Positions 35,111 to 43,477 of a stretch of DNA of 64,000 bases are shown here, in pieces; position 1 is the first letter of the stretch, and the number at the start of each line of letters is the position of its first letter. Origin of the DNA: Polyangiaceae bacterium (GTDB taxonomy: Bacteria; Myxococcota_A; Polyangia; Polyangiales; Polyangiaceae); the NCBI GenBank assembly GCA_947475525.1, contig CANJMI010000008.1:1-64000 (forward strand), in the 5' to 3' direction. Under the pieces are notes generated by a model. That model was not told where the DNA came from and did not search any database. It was given only the letters and a program-made list of their open reading frames with translations. The position numbers and the translations under genes were made by a program.

Positions 35111-36217
35111 ATGGCACGCCCCGCGCTCGAGGTCCCGGCGTGGGAACCAGCCGTAACCACGGAGCTCGAACGAGCACAGCGGAGCATTCTGCTGATCGGT
35201 CGCGCGACACCAGTTAACCTCGCCACGGAGCTCGCTCGGCTCGAAGAGGCGTTTGCGCGCGATGACGCATGCGCGCCAAGGTTCGAGTACGACCGCGCCC
35301 CGCGAAGCTCGCTCGAGGGTGAGCTCCACGCACTCGCCGACCAACTCGACTCCTTCGGTGAAACCCTCGCTTTGGCTTACGCAGGCAGGGCCCGTGAACT
35401 CGCACTCGAACAGGCCTTGTGCACCTCCGTTGGACGCCCCGAATTTTGGATGAACGCCCGCGCACGCTTCACGAAGACCGGCAGTTTTGCGGCGCGCGCG
35501 GATGCTCTGGCCGAAGGCTGGCTCGCGGAGTCGATTGGCGACGAGGACGACACTGTCGGACCGACTACGGGGATCCTGAGTGACGATGCAAACGACCCGC
35601 GAAGCCTTCTTCTACGGATGCGCAGCGCGGTGGGGGCTGAACGCTTGCCATTTCGCGTAGCGGTGAGTGACCGACTCGCGGCCCTCGCAGCCACGGGCGA
35701 CGGGGTCATTCTCGTGGGGAGCGGTCGCTGGCTCGAACCCAACACCATCGAGCGCACCGTTATTCACGAGGTTTTTGGACACGCACTCCCCCGCGCCCTT
35801 TCGAGAAGCCGCGCGCTCGGGCTCTTTCGAATCGGCTCCGCCGGAGGCTCCGACGACCAGGAAGGACGGGCTATCCGCATCGAAGAGCGGGGCGGCCTCC
35901 TCGGCCCGGGACGACGACGCGAGCTCGCACGGCGCCACCTCGCTTGCCGCTCCGTCGAGGGGCAACGCGACTTCGTCACGACCGTGAACTCGCTGCTCAT
36001 GCTCGACACGCCGCTCCGCATCGCCTTGCGGATCGCCGCGCGTGCGCATCGCGGTGGAGGCCTCGGCCGAGAAGCCGTCTACTTGCCGAGCTACCTCCGC
36101 GTAACCGACGCGCTCGAAGCCTGCCCGTCACTCGACGAGGTCCTCGCTCACGGACGCGTCGCGGTGACGCAGGCCCCACTCGCGCGGCTCTGGGTCGGCG
36201 TGCCAGCGTCCGCGTAA
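35111..36217 (+). CDS. DUF1704-family metallopeptidase (QEG motif)
   Basis: The 368-residue protein carries HEVFGH near residues 219-224 and DDQEGRAIRIEE 35 residues later. This is the HExxH plus QEG combination of the DUF1704 family, which includes the eukaryotic tubulin tyrosine carboxypeptidase MATCAP and bacterial relatives. A zinc peptidase acting on C-termini or short peptides is the likely role; the substrate is unknown. The ATG at 35111 is chosen over an upstream start at 35063 inside phoH. It follows phoH directly, probably cotranscribed. Confidence 0.78.
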   Translation: MARPALEVPAWEPAVTTELERAQRSILLIGRATPVNLATELARLEEAFARDDACAPRFEYDRAPRSSLEGELHALADQLDSFGETLALAYAGRARELALEQALCTSVGRPEFWMNARARFTKTGSFAARADALAEGWLAESIGDEDDTVGPTTGILSDDANDPRSLLLRMRSAVGAERLPFRVAVSDRLAALAATGDGVILVGSGRWLEPNTIERTVIHEVFGHALPRALSRSRALGLFRIGSAGGSDDQEGRAIRIEERGGLLGPGRRRELARRHLACRSVEGQRDFVTTVNSLLMLDTPLRIALRIAARAHRGGGLGREAVYLPSYLRVTDALEACPSLDEVLAHGRVAVTQAPLARLWVGVPASA

Positions 36218-36277
36218 GGTCCATTGGTGGTACACTCAGGGAGGTCCTTCCTCAACGCTCCTTCACGGCGACCACCT

Positions 36278-37561
36278 ATGCGAACCCACACTTCAATCCT
36301 ACTCTGCGCAACTGTCGCCCTTCCCCTCGCGTTCGCCGCAGCGTGCGGCTCGGAAGGGAAGAGCGCGCTGTCGTCGACGAGCGGGGGAGGCACGACGACG
36401 TTGAGCGGCACAGGTGGCCTCGACATCGGTACGACCGGCAACGGCGGAAGCGGCGGCGGCCTCGATGAGAACACGGCGTGCGCGAAGCAGGAGGCGACCG
36501 CGACGCTGAAGATTGCGCCCGTCGACATCATCTTCGTCATCGACAACTCCGGCAGCATGACCGAGTCCATCGGCGGCGTTCAGAAGAACATCAACGAGAG
36601 CTTTGCAAAAATCATCGAGGCCAGCGGCATCGATTACCGTGTGATCATGCTGGCCCGCCACGGCAAGCACACCTCTAACCAATCCATATGCATCGAAGCG
36701 CCGCTATCCGGCATCGCGCAGGGAGGTTGCGGCACGCCGCCGCAGGCACCCGTCAACAACCCGCCGAAGTTCTTCCACTACAGCCAGGAGATCGGCAGCC
36801 ACGACGGGCTCTGCCAAATGTTGCGGACGTACACCCTGCCTGACGAGCACAACCTTGCGCCGAACGGCTGGAAAGCATGGCTCCGCCCCGACGCGTTCAA
36901 GCTGGTCGTCGTCGTCACCGACGACAGCGTTTCCTGCTCGCTGAACGGAACGAACTACACGGACGGCAGCACGAGCCTCTCGAAGGCGGACGCCGTAGCG
37001 AAGACGTTCGACGCCGACCTGCTCGCGCTCGATCCGGCTCAGTTCGGCACCGCGATGAAGCGCAACTACCGGCTCTACAGCATCGTCGCCCTCGCCGACA
37101 AAGATCCCAAGAACCCCGCGACACCCTGGCCGCCGACCGACCCGCTCATCGTGCAGAAGTGCGGCTCGAACCCGAATCCGGGACTCGGCTACCAGGCACT
37201 CAGCATCTTGACCGAGGGCCTTCGCTTTCCGTTGTGCTCGCTGAACAACTACAACTCGATCTTCCAAGAGCTCGCGAAGGGCGTGATCTCAGGCGCCGGC
37301 TTGAGCTGCAATTTCCCAATCCCGGCCCCGCCGCCCGGCGAGCAGATCGACCGTGACACCATCGTCGTGGCGTTCACGGCCGGCGATGGCTCCGGCACGC
37401 AAAACTTCACCCAAGTGATGTCCGAAGCCGAGTGCGCCCCAGGAAAATTTTTCCTGGCGGCCGATCAAATTCAACTCTGCAAGGACACCTGCGACACCGT
37501 CGGCAAGGACAAAGACGGGAAGATCAAGGTCCTCTTCGGCTGCATCGGCATCAGCAACTAG
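36278..37561 (+). CDS. VWA-domain lipoprotein
   Basis: The 427-residue product has a lipobox AFAAACGS (Cys about residue 21), a Gly/Ser/Thr-rich linker and a von Willebrand A domain. The domain has the MIDAS motif DNSGS (IIFVIDNSGSMTE) and KLVVVVTDDSVSC. The C-terminal 100 residues contain several Cys and a GDGSGTQNF block. The ATG at 36278 gives a proper signal peptide. It converges with the DUF2085 gene, two bases apart. Surface display and adhesion or metal-dependent binding are plausible; nothing more can be said. Confidence 0.82.
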   Translation: MRTHTSILLCATVALPLAFAAACGSEGKSALSSTSGGGTTTLSGTGGLDIGTTGNGGSGGGLDENTACAKQEATATLKIAPVDIIFVIDNSGSMTESIGGVQKNINESFAKIIEASGIDYRVIMLARHGKHTSNQSICIEAPLSGIAQGGCGTPPQAPVNNPPKFFHYSQEIGSHDGLCQMLRTYTLPDEHNLAPNGWKAWLRPDAFKLVVVVTDDSVSCSLNGTNYTDGSTSLSKADAVAKTFDADLLALDPAQFGTAMKRNYRLYSIVALADKDPKNPATPWPPTDPLIVQKCGSNPNPGLGYQALSILTEGLRFPLCSLNNYNSIFQELAKGVISGAGLSCNFPIPAPPPGEQIDRDTIVVAFTAGDGSGTQNFTQVMSEAECAPGKFFLAADQIQLCKDTCDTVGKDKDGKIKVLFGCIGISN

Positions 37562-37563
37562 CT

Positions 37564-38052
37564 TCACGCGCCAGCTTCGCGAGCGAGGAGCGAGGTCAGC
37601 GTGAGCGCTGCTACGTAGCCGAGTAAGGCTCCGGTCGCGAGGCGTGAGGAATGCCACACGGGATGGACACCGGCATCTTGCAGGAGGACATCCAGCGCGG
37701 TCAGGAACACCGCCACACCGAGCGCGATTCGACCGCGGCGAAGCTCGACTCGTGGCCACGCGAACAAGGCACCGACTGCGGCACCAGCGAAGATGCCGGC
37801 GCATCGACTGCAAACGGGCATCGCCACGCCGAGCAGCAGCAGCGTGCGTTCGGGACGACGGTGGCAGACGAGCGCGAACGGCAGACCGAGCCAATCGCCG
37901 ACGGCACCGAGTGGCACGCTCGCGCACACGAGCGGCAAGAGCCACGGTGAGAGTCCGACGAGCACGAGCGATGCGCGGGCGAAGACGTGCGCGCGATTGC
38001 GTGTCGACTGGGGCGAACGTAGCGGCGGCAGCTCGCCGGCAGGCGTGGTCAT
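37564..38052 (-). CDS. DUF2085 membrane protein
   Basis: The 162-residue protein has four predicted helices and the two DUF2085 signatures, ALVCHRRPERT and MPVCSRCAGIFAG, whose cysteines may bind a metal or form disulfides. The start is the ATG at 38052, overlapping the udg stop by four bases. The long upstream part of the ORF is shadow. It is the third gene of the trxB-udg-DUF2085 run. Function unknown. Confidence 0.8.
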   Translation of the reverse strand: MTTPAGELPPLRSPQSTRNRAHVFARASLVLVGLSPWLLPLVCASVPLGAVGDWLGLPFALVCHRRPERTLLLLGVAMPVCSRCAGIFAGAAVGALFAWPRVELRRGRIALGVAVFLTALDVLLQDAGVHPVWHSSRLATGALLGYVAALTLTSLLAREAGA

Positions 38053-38930
38053 CGGTCCTTGGGAGACGAGTCTTTTCCGAGCCGCTGCATCACCTGCTTC
38101 AGATCGTCCCAAACGTCGCGCTTCTTGTCGGGCGAGCGCAAGAGGTACGCCGGATGGAACGTGGGCATCAGCGGCACGCGCCCTTTGAAGAGGCGCCAGG
38201 TGCCGCGCAAGCGGGTGATCGGCGTCGTTGAGCCCGTTAGCGCCTGGACCGCCGTGGCACCGAGGCCCACCAGCGCACTCGGATCGAGCAGCTCGAGCTG
38301 ACGGTCGAAGAACGGGCGGCACGCGGCCATCTCTCCCGCGTCGGGCTTGCGGTCTTTCGTTGGGTCGGCGGGCTCGAAGGACCGGCACTTGACAACCGTC
38401 ATGATGTAGGCATCGTCGCGGCCACAGCCCATCGCCCCGATCATTTTGTCGAGCAACTCACCCGCTGGCCCGACGAACGGCTCGCCCTGCAGCTCGTCCT
38501 CTCGCGTGGGACCTTCACCGACGAACACGAGCTCCGCGTCCGGATTGCCGCGCGCAAAAACCGTGCGCGTCCGCGTTGCATGAAGTGGGCAGCGCGTGCA
38601 CGAAGCGACCTCGTCGGAGAGCACCTGAAGCTGGCGGCGACGCTCCTCACTCGAGAGCACGCGACGAGGCGGCGCCGAAGCACCCACGCGCGGCGTCGCT
38701 GCGAGAGCTTCGATAGGCGGCGGCCGGGTGGTACCGGATGAAGGCGCTGGCGCGGGAGCGACGGGTACAAGGAGGGGCGCCGACTCCACGGGTGCGCGCG
38801 TTCGCGGCGTGGCCTTCGCAGCAACCGACGGCAGGCGGCCGGGCAATTGCTCGACGCCGCTGTCGGCCAGCGCTTCGAGATGAGCGCGAGCGGCGCGGAC
38901 GAGATCAAGAAGCTCGCGTCGCGTTTCCAT
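38049..38930 (-). CDS. uracil-DNA glycosylase, family 4 type
   Basis: The enzyme removes uracil from DNA in base-excision repair. The 293-residue product has motif A as [20 protein letters not shown], motif B as [11 protein letters not shown] and the Fe-S cysteines CTRCPLH and [17 protein letters not shown]...AAC. The first 100 residues are a Pro/Ala-rich extension not needed for the fold. The family consensus has G where Thr is seen in GEGPT; the effect is unknown. ATG 38930 follows trxB after 23 bases. Confidence 0.9.
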   Translation of the reverse strand: METRRELLDLVRAARAHLEALADSGVEQLPGRLPSVAAKATPRTRAPVESAPLLVPVAPAPAPSSGTTRPPPIEALAATPRVGASAPPRRVLSSEERRRQLQVLSDEVASCTRCPLHATRTRTVFARGNPDAELVFVGEGPTREDELQGEPFVGPAGELLDKMIGAMGCGRDDAYIMTVVKCRSFEPADPTKDRKPDAGEMAACRPFFDRQLELLDPSALVGLGATAVQALTGSTTPITRLRGTWRLFKGRVPLMPTFHPAYLLRSPDKKRDVWDDLKQVMQRLGKDSSPKDR

Positions 38931-38953
38931 TTGAGTCGTCGGCGCGAGAGGGC

Positions 38954-39913
38954 TCAGTGGGCGTCGTTGACGACGAGCCAGCGCTCGGCCTCGAGTGCCG
39001 CCATGCAACCTGTGCCAGCCGCGGTAATGGCTTGGCGATAAACCCAATCCTGAACGTCACCCGCGGCGAACACGCCGGCGACACTGGTCGACGTCGTTCC
39101 AGGCTCGACCTTGACGTAGCCGTTCGGGTGAAGCTCCACTTGGTCCTTCACGATATCGGTCAGCGGGGTATGGCCGATCGCTACGAAGAGTCCTTCGGTC
39201 GCGTGGCGAACGACCTCGCCGGTCTTGAGGTTTTTCACGGCGACTCCGGTCACTTTGTTCGCGGTGACATCAAAGACATCGACGATCTCCGAGGAGAACA
39301 AGACCTTGATCTTCGGGTTCGCAAACACGCGAGCTTGCATCGTCTTGCTCGCGCGGAACTCGTCTCGCCTGTGAACGAGCAACACCTCGGGGCACAAGCC
39401 GGCAAGGTAGCTCGCCTCCTCCATCGCCGTGTCCCCGCCGCCGACGACCGTGACGTTCTTGCCTTTGAAGAGCGGTCCGTCGCAGACAGCGCACGCCGAA
39501 ACGCCCCGGTTTTTGAGCTTTTCCTCGTTCTCGAGGCCAATGTAGTTCGCGCGCGCGCCGGTCGAGAGGATGACGGTCTTCGCGAGGTAGAGCTCACCTT
39601 CCGACCACACCTTGAAAGGCCGCGACGAGAAGTCGACCTTCTCGACATCCTGCGTGATGAGCTCGCAGCCTTGGTGCTCGGCCTGACCGCGGAAGCGCCC
39701 CATGAGCTCAGGCCCCGTGATGCCTTCGACGAACCCGGGATAATTCTCGACCTCGGTCGTGAACATCAGCTGACCACCAGGAATGAGGCCGCCGGCGTTG
39801 AACCCTTCGAAACAGAGCGGCTTCAAGTTCGCGCGCGCTGCGTAAATAGCCGCGGTGAGCCCAGCCGGGCCCGAGCCGATGATGATCACGTTACGAACTG
39901 CTGGGTCGCTCAT
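38954..39913 (-). CDS. trxB: thioredoxin reductase TrxB
   Basis: TrxB reduces thioredoxin with NADPH through FAD. The 319-residue protein has the FAD-binding GSGPAGLTAA near the start, the redox CAVC at residues 141-144, the NADPH-binding VVGGGDTAMEEA and the FAAGDVQDWVYRQA block near the C-terminus. The ATG at 39913 gives the usual N-terminus; the 31 upstream residues are rejected. It is divergent from pyrD, with about 170 bases of shared promoter region. Confidence 0.96.
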   Translation of the reverse strand: MSDPAVRNVIIIGSGPAGLTAAIYAARANLKPLCFEGFNAGGLIPGGQLMFTTEVENYPGFVEGITGPELMGRFRGQAEHQGCELITQDVEKVDFSSRPFKVWSEGELYLAKTVILSTGARANYIGLENEEKLKNRGVSACAVCDGPLFKGKNVTVVGGGDTAMEEASYLAGLCPEVLLVHRRDEFRASKTMQARVFANPKIKVLFSSEIVDVFDVTANKVTGVAVKNLKTGEVVRHATEGLFVAIGHTPLTDIVKDQVELHPNGYVKVEPGTTSTSVAGVFAAGDVQDWVYRQAITAAGTGCMAALEAERWLVVNDAH

Positions 39914-40081
39914 GGGGCCCGGGTGTACCTCCGTTGCCTCTGCGCGTCGAGGGCCCGAGACCCGCAGCCAGGGCGGTGCCTCGCGAACGAGCCATCGTGT
40001 GGTCACGCGCGCACGCCTTCGTCGAGGGGGTCGCGATCATCGTGTCCCCGCCCGACGGGTGCTGTTAAGCCTGGTCGCGCC

Positions 40082-41179
40082 GTGTATCAGGCCTTCTTTC
40101 GCCACGTGCTCTCACGAATTCCGGCTGAGGCCGCGCACACGCTCGCGTTCGGCGGCCTGCGCGCCGCGATGGCGGTCCCCGGAGTGATGGCACTGTGCCG
40201 ACGCGCCCTCGCGCCACGCGCCCCAAGCCTGATTGTGCGCGCACTCGGGCTCGAGTTTCCAGGGCCCCTCGGACTCGCCGCGGGCTTTGACAAAGACGCG
40301 CTCGCACCCGATGCCCTCGGCGCGCTCGGCTTCGGATTTGTCGAGATCGGCACCGTCACCGCCGAGCCACAAACAGGCAACCCAAAGCCGCGACTCTTCC
40401 GACTGCCGGCGGATCGCGCACTCGTCAATCGCTTGGGTTTCAACAATCGCGGAGCGGCAGCGGCGGCGGCGCGTCTCGCGAAACGGCGGGGCCCGACGAT
40501 CGTCGGCGTCAACCTCGGAAAGACCAAGCTCGCACCCGACGGCGAGGCCGCGCAGGACTATGCGGCGAGCGCGCGCATGCTCGGTCCATTCGCGGATTAT
40601 TGCGTCGTCAACGTGAGCTCGCCCAATACGCCGGGCCTTCGCGATCTGCAGCGTACCGAGGCTCTGCGCCCAATTTTGTCGAAGGTTCGTGACGCGCTCG
40701 AGCGGAGCGCCCCCGGAAAATGCGTGCCACTGCTCGTCAAAGTGGCCCCCGATCTCGCGGACGATGACCTCGATGAACTGGCCGCCCTCGCCCTCGAGCT
40801 CGGCCTCGATGGCATCGTCGCCACCAACACCACAATCCTCCGTGAGCCGCTCGTGAGCGCCGCGGCGGAGGTCGAACGAATGGGTGCCGGCGGGCTCAGC
40901 GGTCGCCCCGTGAAAACGCGCGCACTCGAGGTTCTCAGACGCCTCGCGCGCAAGGTGGACGGCCGGCTCATCCTCGTTGCAGCGGGCGGGATCGAAACCG
41001 CCGAAGACGCGCTCGCTCGCCTCGACGCAGGTGCGACGTTGCTCCAGGCCTACACGGCATTCGTCTACGAAGGCCCGCTCTTTGCGGCGAAGCTCCACCG
41101 CGATCTTGCGTCGCTCATCGAGGCGCGGAGTCCGCCTACGGCTCCCGCATCCAAAGCGGCGCCCCGCCTCGCGCGCTGA
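40082..41179 (+). CDS. pyrD: class 2 dihydroorotate dehydrogenase PyrD
   Basis: PyrD oxidises dihydroorotate to orotate in pyrimidine synthesis, using quinone at the inner membrane. The 365-residue protein has an N-terminal membrane-associating region (VYQAFFRHVLSRIP), FMN-binding AAGFDKDA, NRLGFNNRGA, the catalytic-serine region VNVSSPNTPGLRDLQ and the C-terminal VAAGGIETAEDAL. The GTG start at 40082 is chosen because the sequence upstream in frame is not PyrD-like. It is followed by the GST-like gene 17 bases later. Confidence 0.95.
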   Translation: MYQAFFRHVLSRIPAEAAHTLAFGGLRAAMAVPGVMALCRRALAPRAPSLIVRALGLEFPGPLGLAAGFDKDALAPDALGALGFGFVEIGTVTAEPQTGNPKPRLFRLPADRALVNRLGFNNRGAAAAAARLAKRRGPTIVGVNLGKTKLAPDGEAAQDYAASARMLGPFADYCVVNVSSPNTPGLRDLQRTEALRPILSKVRDALERSAPGKCVPLLVKVAPDLADDDLDELAALALELGLDGIVATNTTILREPLVSAAAEVERMGAGGLSGRPVKTRALEVLRRLARKVDGRLILVAAGGIETAEDALARLDAGATLLQAYTAFVYEGPLFAAKLHRDLASLIEARSPPTAPASKAAPRLAR

Positions 41180-41196
41180 GCGGCTAGTCTGCCGCG

Positions 41197-41943
41197 ATGG
41201 ACGCCCGTCTCATCACGATTGGACCGAGTCACTACTGCGAAAAAGCGCGTTGGGCACTCGACCGCGCTGGCATCGCGTTCACCGAAGAACCTCACGCGCC
41301 GCTCGTCCACTGGCTCTACACCTACGCCGCGACCGGAACGCGGACGGTACCGGCGCTCGTAACCGACAACGAGCGAATCACCGACTCGACCGACATCCTT
41401 CATTTTGCCGACCGGGCCCTGGCGCCCGACGCCCGCCTTTTCCCAACGGAGGAGCCGCTCGCGAGCGAGGTAGGCGTGCTCGAAGCGCGCTTCGATGACG
41501 AGCTCGGCCCAGTCGCGCGGCGCTTGGCCTATTGCTACATCACCCGCGACCGGGAGCTCTTCCTCACACTATTCGCAGGGAGCTTGCCGCCCGTCGAACG
41601 TGCACTCGTCACGCGAGTAGAACGCGTTCTACGGGCGCTGCTCGCCAAAGCCTTCAAGGTCTCGCCACACGCCGCCGCACGCATGCGCGAGAAACTCAGC
41701 GCCCTCTTCGGCGAGATGTCGGAGCGCCTCGAAGACGGACGCGCCTACCTCACGGGGCCACGTTTTACCGCCGCGGATCTCACGTTCATCTCGCTCGCGA
41801 CGCCCGCAATCCTGATCGGACAGCCCGCGGAGAACATCGCTCGACTCCCCGCGGACTATCGCGAAACCGTGAAGGAGCTCCGCGAGACGCGCGCGGGCCG
41901 ATGGGCCCTCGACGTGTACGCGCGAGAACGCACTCAGAAGTGA
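41197..41943 (+). CDS. glutathione S-transferase family protein
   Basis: The 248-residue protein has a thioredoxin-like N-terminal half (SHYCEKARWALDRAGIAF), a cis-proline TVPAL and a DSTDILHFAD block matching the GST glutathione-binding ESxAI position. The helical C-terminal half follows. The Cys in HYCEKAR sits at the usual catalytic site of Cys-type GSTs. Its function is not clear. It ends inside the last ten bases of the FadL gene on the other strand. A 14-bp palindrome lies within it (41618-41631). Confidence 0.8.
   Translation: MDARLITIGPSHYCEKARWALDRAGIAFTEEPHAPLVHWLYTYAATGTRTVPALVTDNERITDSTDILHFADRALAPDARLFPTEEPLASEVGVLEARFDDELGPVARRLAYCYITRDRELFLTLFAGSLPPVERALVTRVERVLRALLAKAFKVSPHAAARMREKLSALFGEMSERLEDGRAYLTGPRFTAADLTFISLATPAILIGQPAENIARLPADYRETVKELRETRAGRWALDVYARERTQK
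41618..41631. repeat. 14-bp perfect palindrome, copy 1
   Basis: TAGAACGCGTTCTA is fully palindromic and lies inside the GST-like gene, coding V-E-R-V-L with GTA and CTA codons. The identical 14-mer occurs again at 57909-57922 in an unrelated gene. Confidence 0.85.
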
Positions 41944-43457
41944 GCCGTAACGCCGAGCGCGACTTCGTCCAGATCGCCGGTTTGGCGGCCGCCATTGATC
42001 ACCTGCGGCGTACGAAAGTTCGCCGTCGCGTCGCCAGCGAGGCCATGCACGGCGCCCTTGCCATGGTTGTCTTGCGCGGCGAAGAACGTGTGCGAGTAGC
42101 CGGCCGATACGTCGAGCATCGCGATACGAACGGTGGCGCCCGCGGACACGCCGAACTTCATCGCTTGCTGAAAATCGAGGCTCACGTACGCGTCATCGAC
42201 GCCCTTTGACTCGAAGAACCCACCGGCTCGAAGTGCGATCAGATCGGGGATCAGGACAAACTCCCCGCCAACCCGCATGCCGATGATGTCTCGCCATCGG
42301 CGCGGGACGTCGGCATTGGCCGGAACGTAGCCCGGCGTACCGTTGATGCGCGTGGCTTCATTCATCCGAACCTGAATGCTCTGGACCGCCGAGTTTTGCG
42401 AGTAGGTGAGGTCCGCTTCGAGGTCGAAAAGATCCTCGCTCATCGCGTCTCGTGCCGCCCCTTGGTGCTTCGCGAGCCAGCGTTGCCCGGCGCTCGGCGT
42501 TTCGTAACGCGGCTTGTGGTAGCGAAAGCCAAGGCGCGCCTCCATCGGGATTTGAAGCTTGAAGGTGCCCGCGTTCTTCACGTCGGTGATGTTCGCGGGA
42601 TCGCGAATGGCGTCCTCGTTGACGCGACCTTGCGTGTAGTAATTCGATTGGGCGTAGAGATCGATGCTCGAGCGAATCGCGTCGGAGTAGCGGAACGTAC
42701 CGGCGATGTCGATGCGCTTGCTCGGCGAGAAAAGCGCGCTCAGCACGACACCTGGGACGAACCCGTCGAAGCCGGAAAGCTTCGCTTTGATGTCGGTGCT
42801 AAAGTCATCGGAGGGCGACGAGACCGCCGGGGCCATGTTTGAAAATCCGAAGTTCGCGATGCCCCAAACGAAGCCCGCGCCGATGGAGAGCTTGCTCGTG
42901 ACGGCGAAGGCTGCCGAGAGCGTCGGGTAAGCGAGCGTCGCGTCGTCTTCCAACATGAGGTAGCGCGTGGCGGCGGGGTGCGGCGCGACGATGCCGAACT
43001 TGTTCGCATAAGAAACGACGTCGGGCCACGCAGCCTTGCCAGTTTTGTGTGGGCCGACGACGGCAAGTCCGACCGCAAAACGCCGACCGATTCGGAACGT
43101 GGCGCCGAGCTGGGGATTCGGAAATGGCGCAATTTCGGCGCAAACCGGATCCGTTGGCGCGTTGAGCCCGCCGCCCGGTGAGAGCGGCTGCCCATCCGCA
43201 CCAAGGCGTTCGAAACACTGCCTCCGAACCATCAAGTGGCTGCCGACGTGCACGCCATTTGGGTTGCGAACCATCGCCGCGGGATTGAAGAAGGCGGCGA
43301 GCGGATCATCCGCGCGAGCGACCCACGCCCCGCCGCGGCCCATCTGAGCGACTCCGGCTGCGGGGGTATCGAATCCGTCCGCGCGAGCATCGACGGCGAG
43401 GCCCGACACGAAGAGCGCGAGTGCGGGTGCGAGGACTGATTTCGTTATTTTCGCCAT
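41934..43457 (-). CDS. FadL/OmpP1-type outer membrane transport protein
   Basis: The 507-residue protein has a signal peptide ending ...FVSGLAVDARADG. The hallmark FadL N-terminus follows (AAGVAQMGRGGAWVARADDPLAAFFNPAAM), with the NPAA motif that forms the hatch. Beta-strand segments then run to a C-terminal aromatic GVTAHF. FadL proteins carry hydrophobic molecules across the outer membrane. The ATG at 43457 has AAGG 6 bases upstream. The substrate is unknown. Confidence 0.85.
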   Translation of the reverse strand: MAKITKSVLAPALALFVSGLAVDARADGFDTPAAGVAQMGRGGAWVARADDPLAAFFNPAAMVRNPNGVHVGSHLMVRRQCFERLGADGQPLSPGGGLNAPTDPVCAEIAPFPNPQLGATFRIGRRFAVGLAVVGPHKTGKAAWPDVVSYANKFGIVAPHPAATRYLMLEDDATLAYPTLSAAFAVTSKLSIGAGFVWGIANFGFSNMAPAVSSPSDDFSTDIKAKLSGFDGFVPGVVLSALFSPSKRIDIAGTFRYSDAIRSSIDLYAQSNYYTQGRVNEDAIRDPANITDVKNAGTFKLQIPMEARLGFRYHKPRYETPSAGQRWLAKHQGAARDAMSEDLFDLEADLTYSQNSAVQSIQVRMNEATRINGTPGYVPANADVPRRWRDIIGMRVGGEFVLIPDLIALRAGGFFESKGVDDAYVSLDFQQAMKFGVSAGATVRIAMLDVSAGYSHTFFAAQDNHGKGAVHGLAGDATANFRTPQVINGGRQTGDLDEVALGVTAHF

Positions 43458-43477
43458 AGGAACCTTCTCGTGTCGGG

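Noticed and set aside
38738-40081. Long plus-strand open frame running into pyrD
   Set aside because: It lies opposite udg and trxB, whose motifs are certain. Only the pyrD part from 40082 is protein-like.
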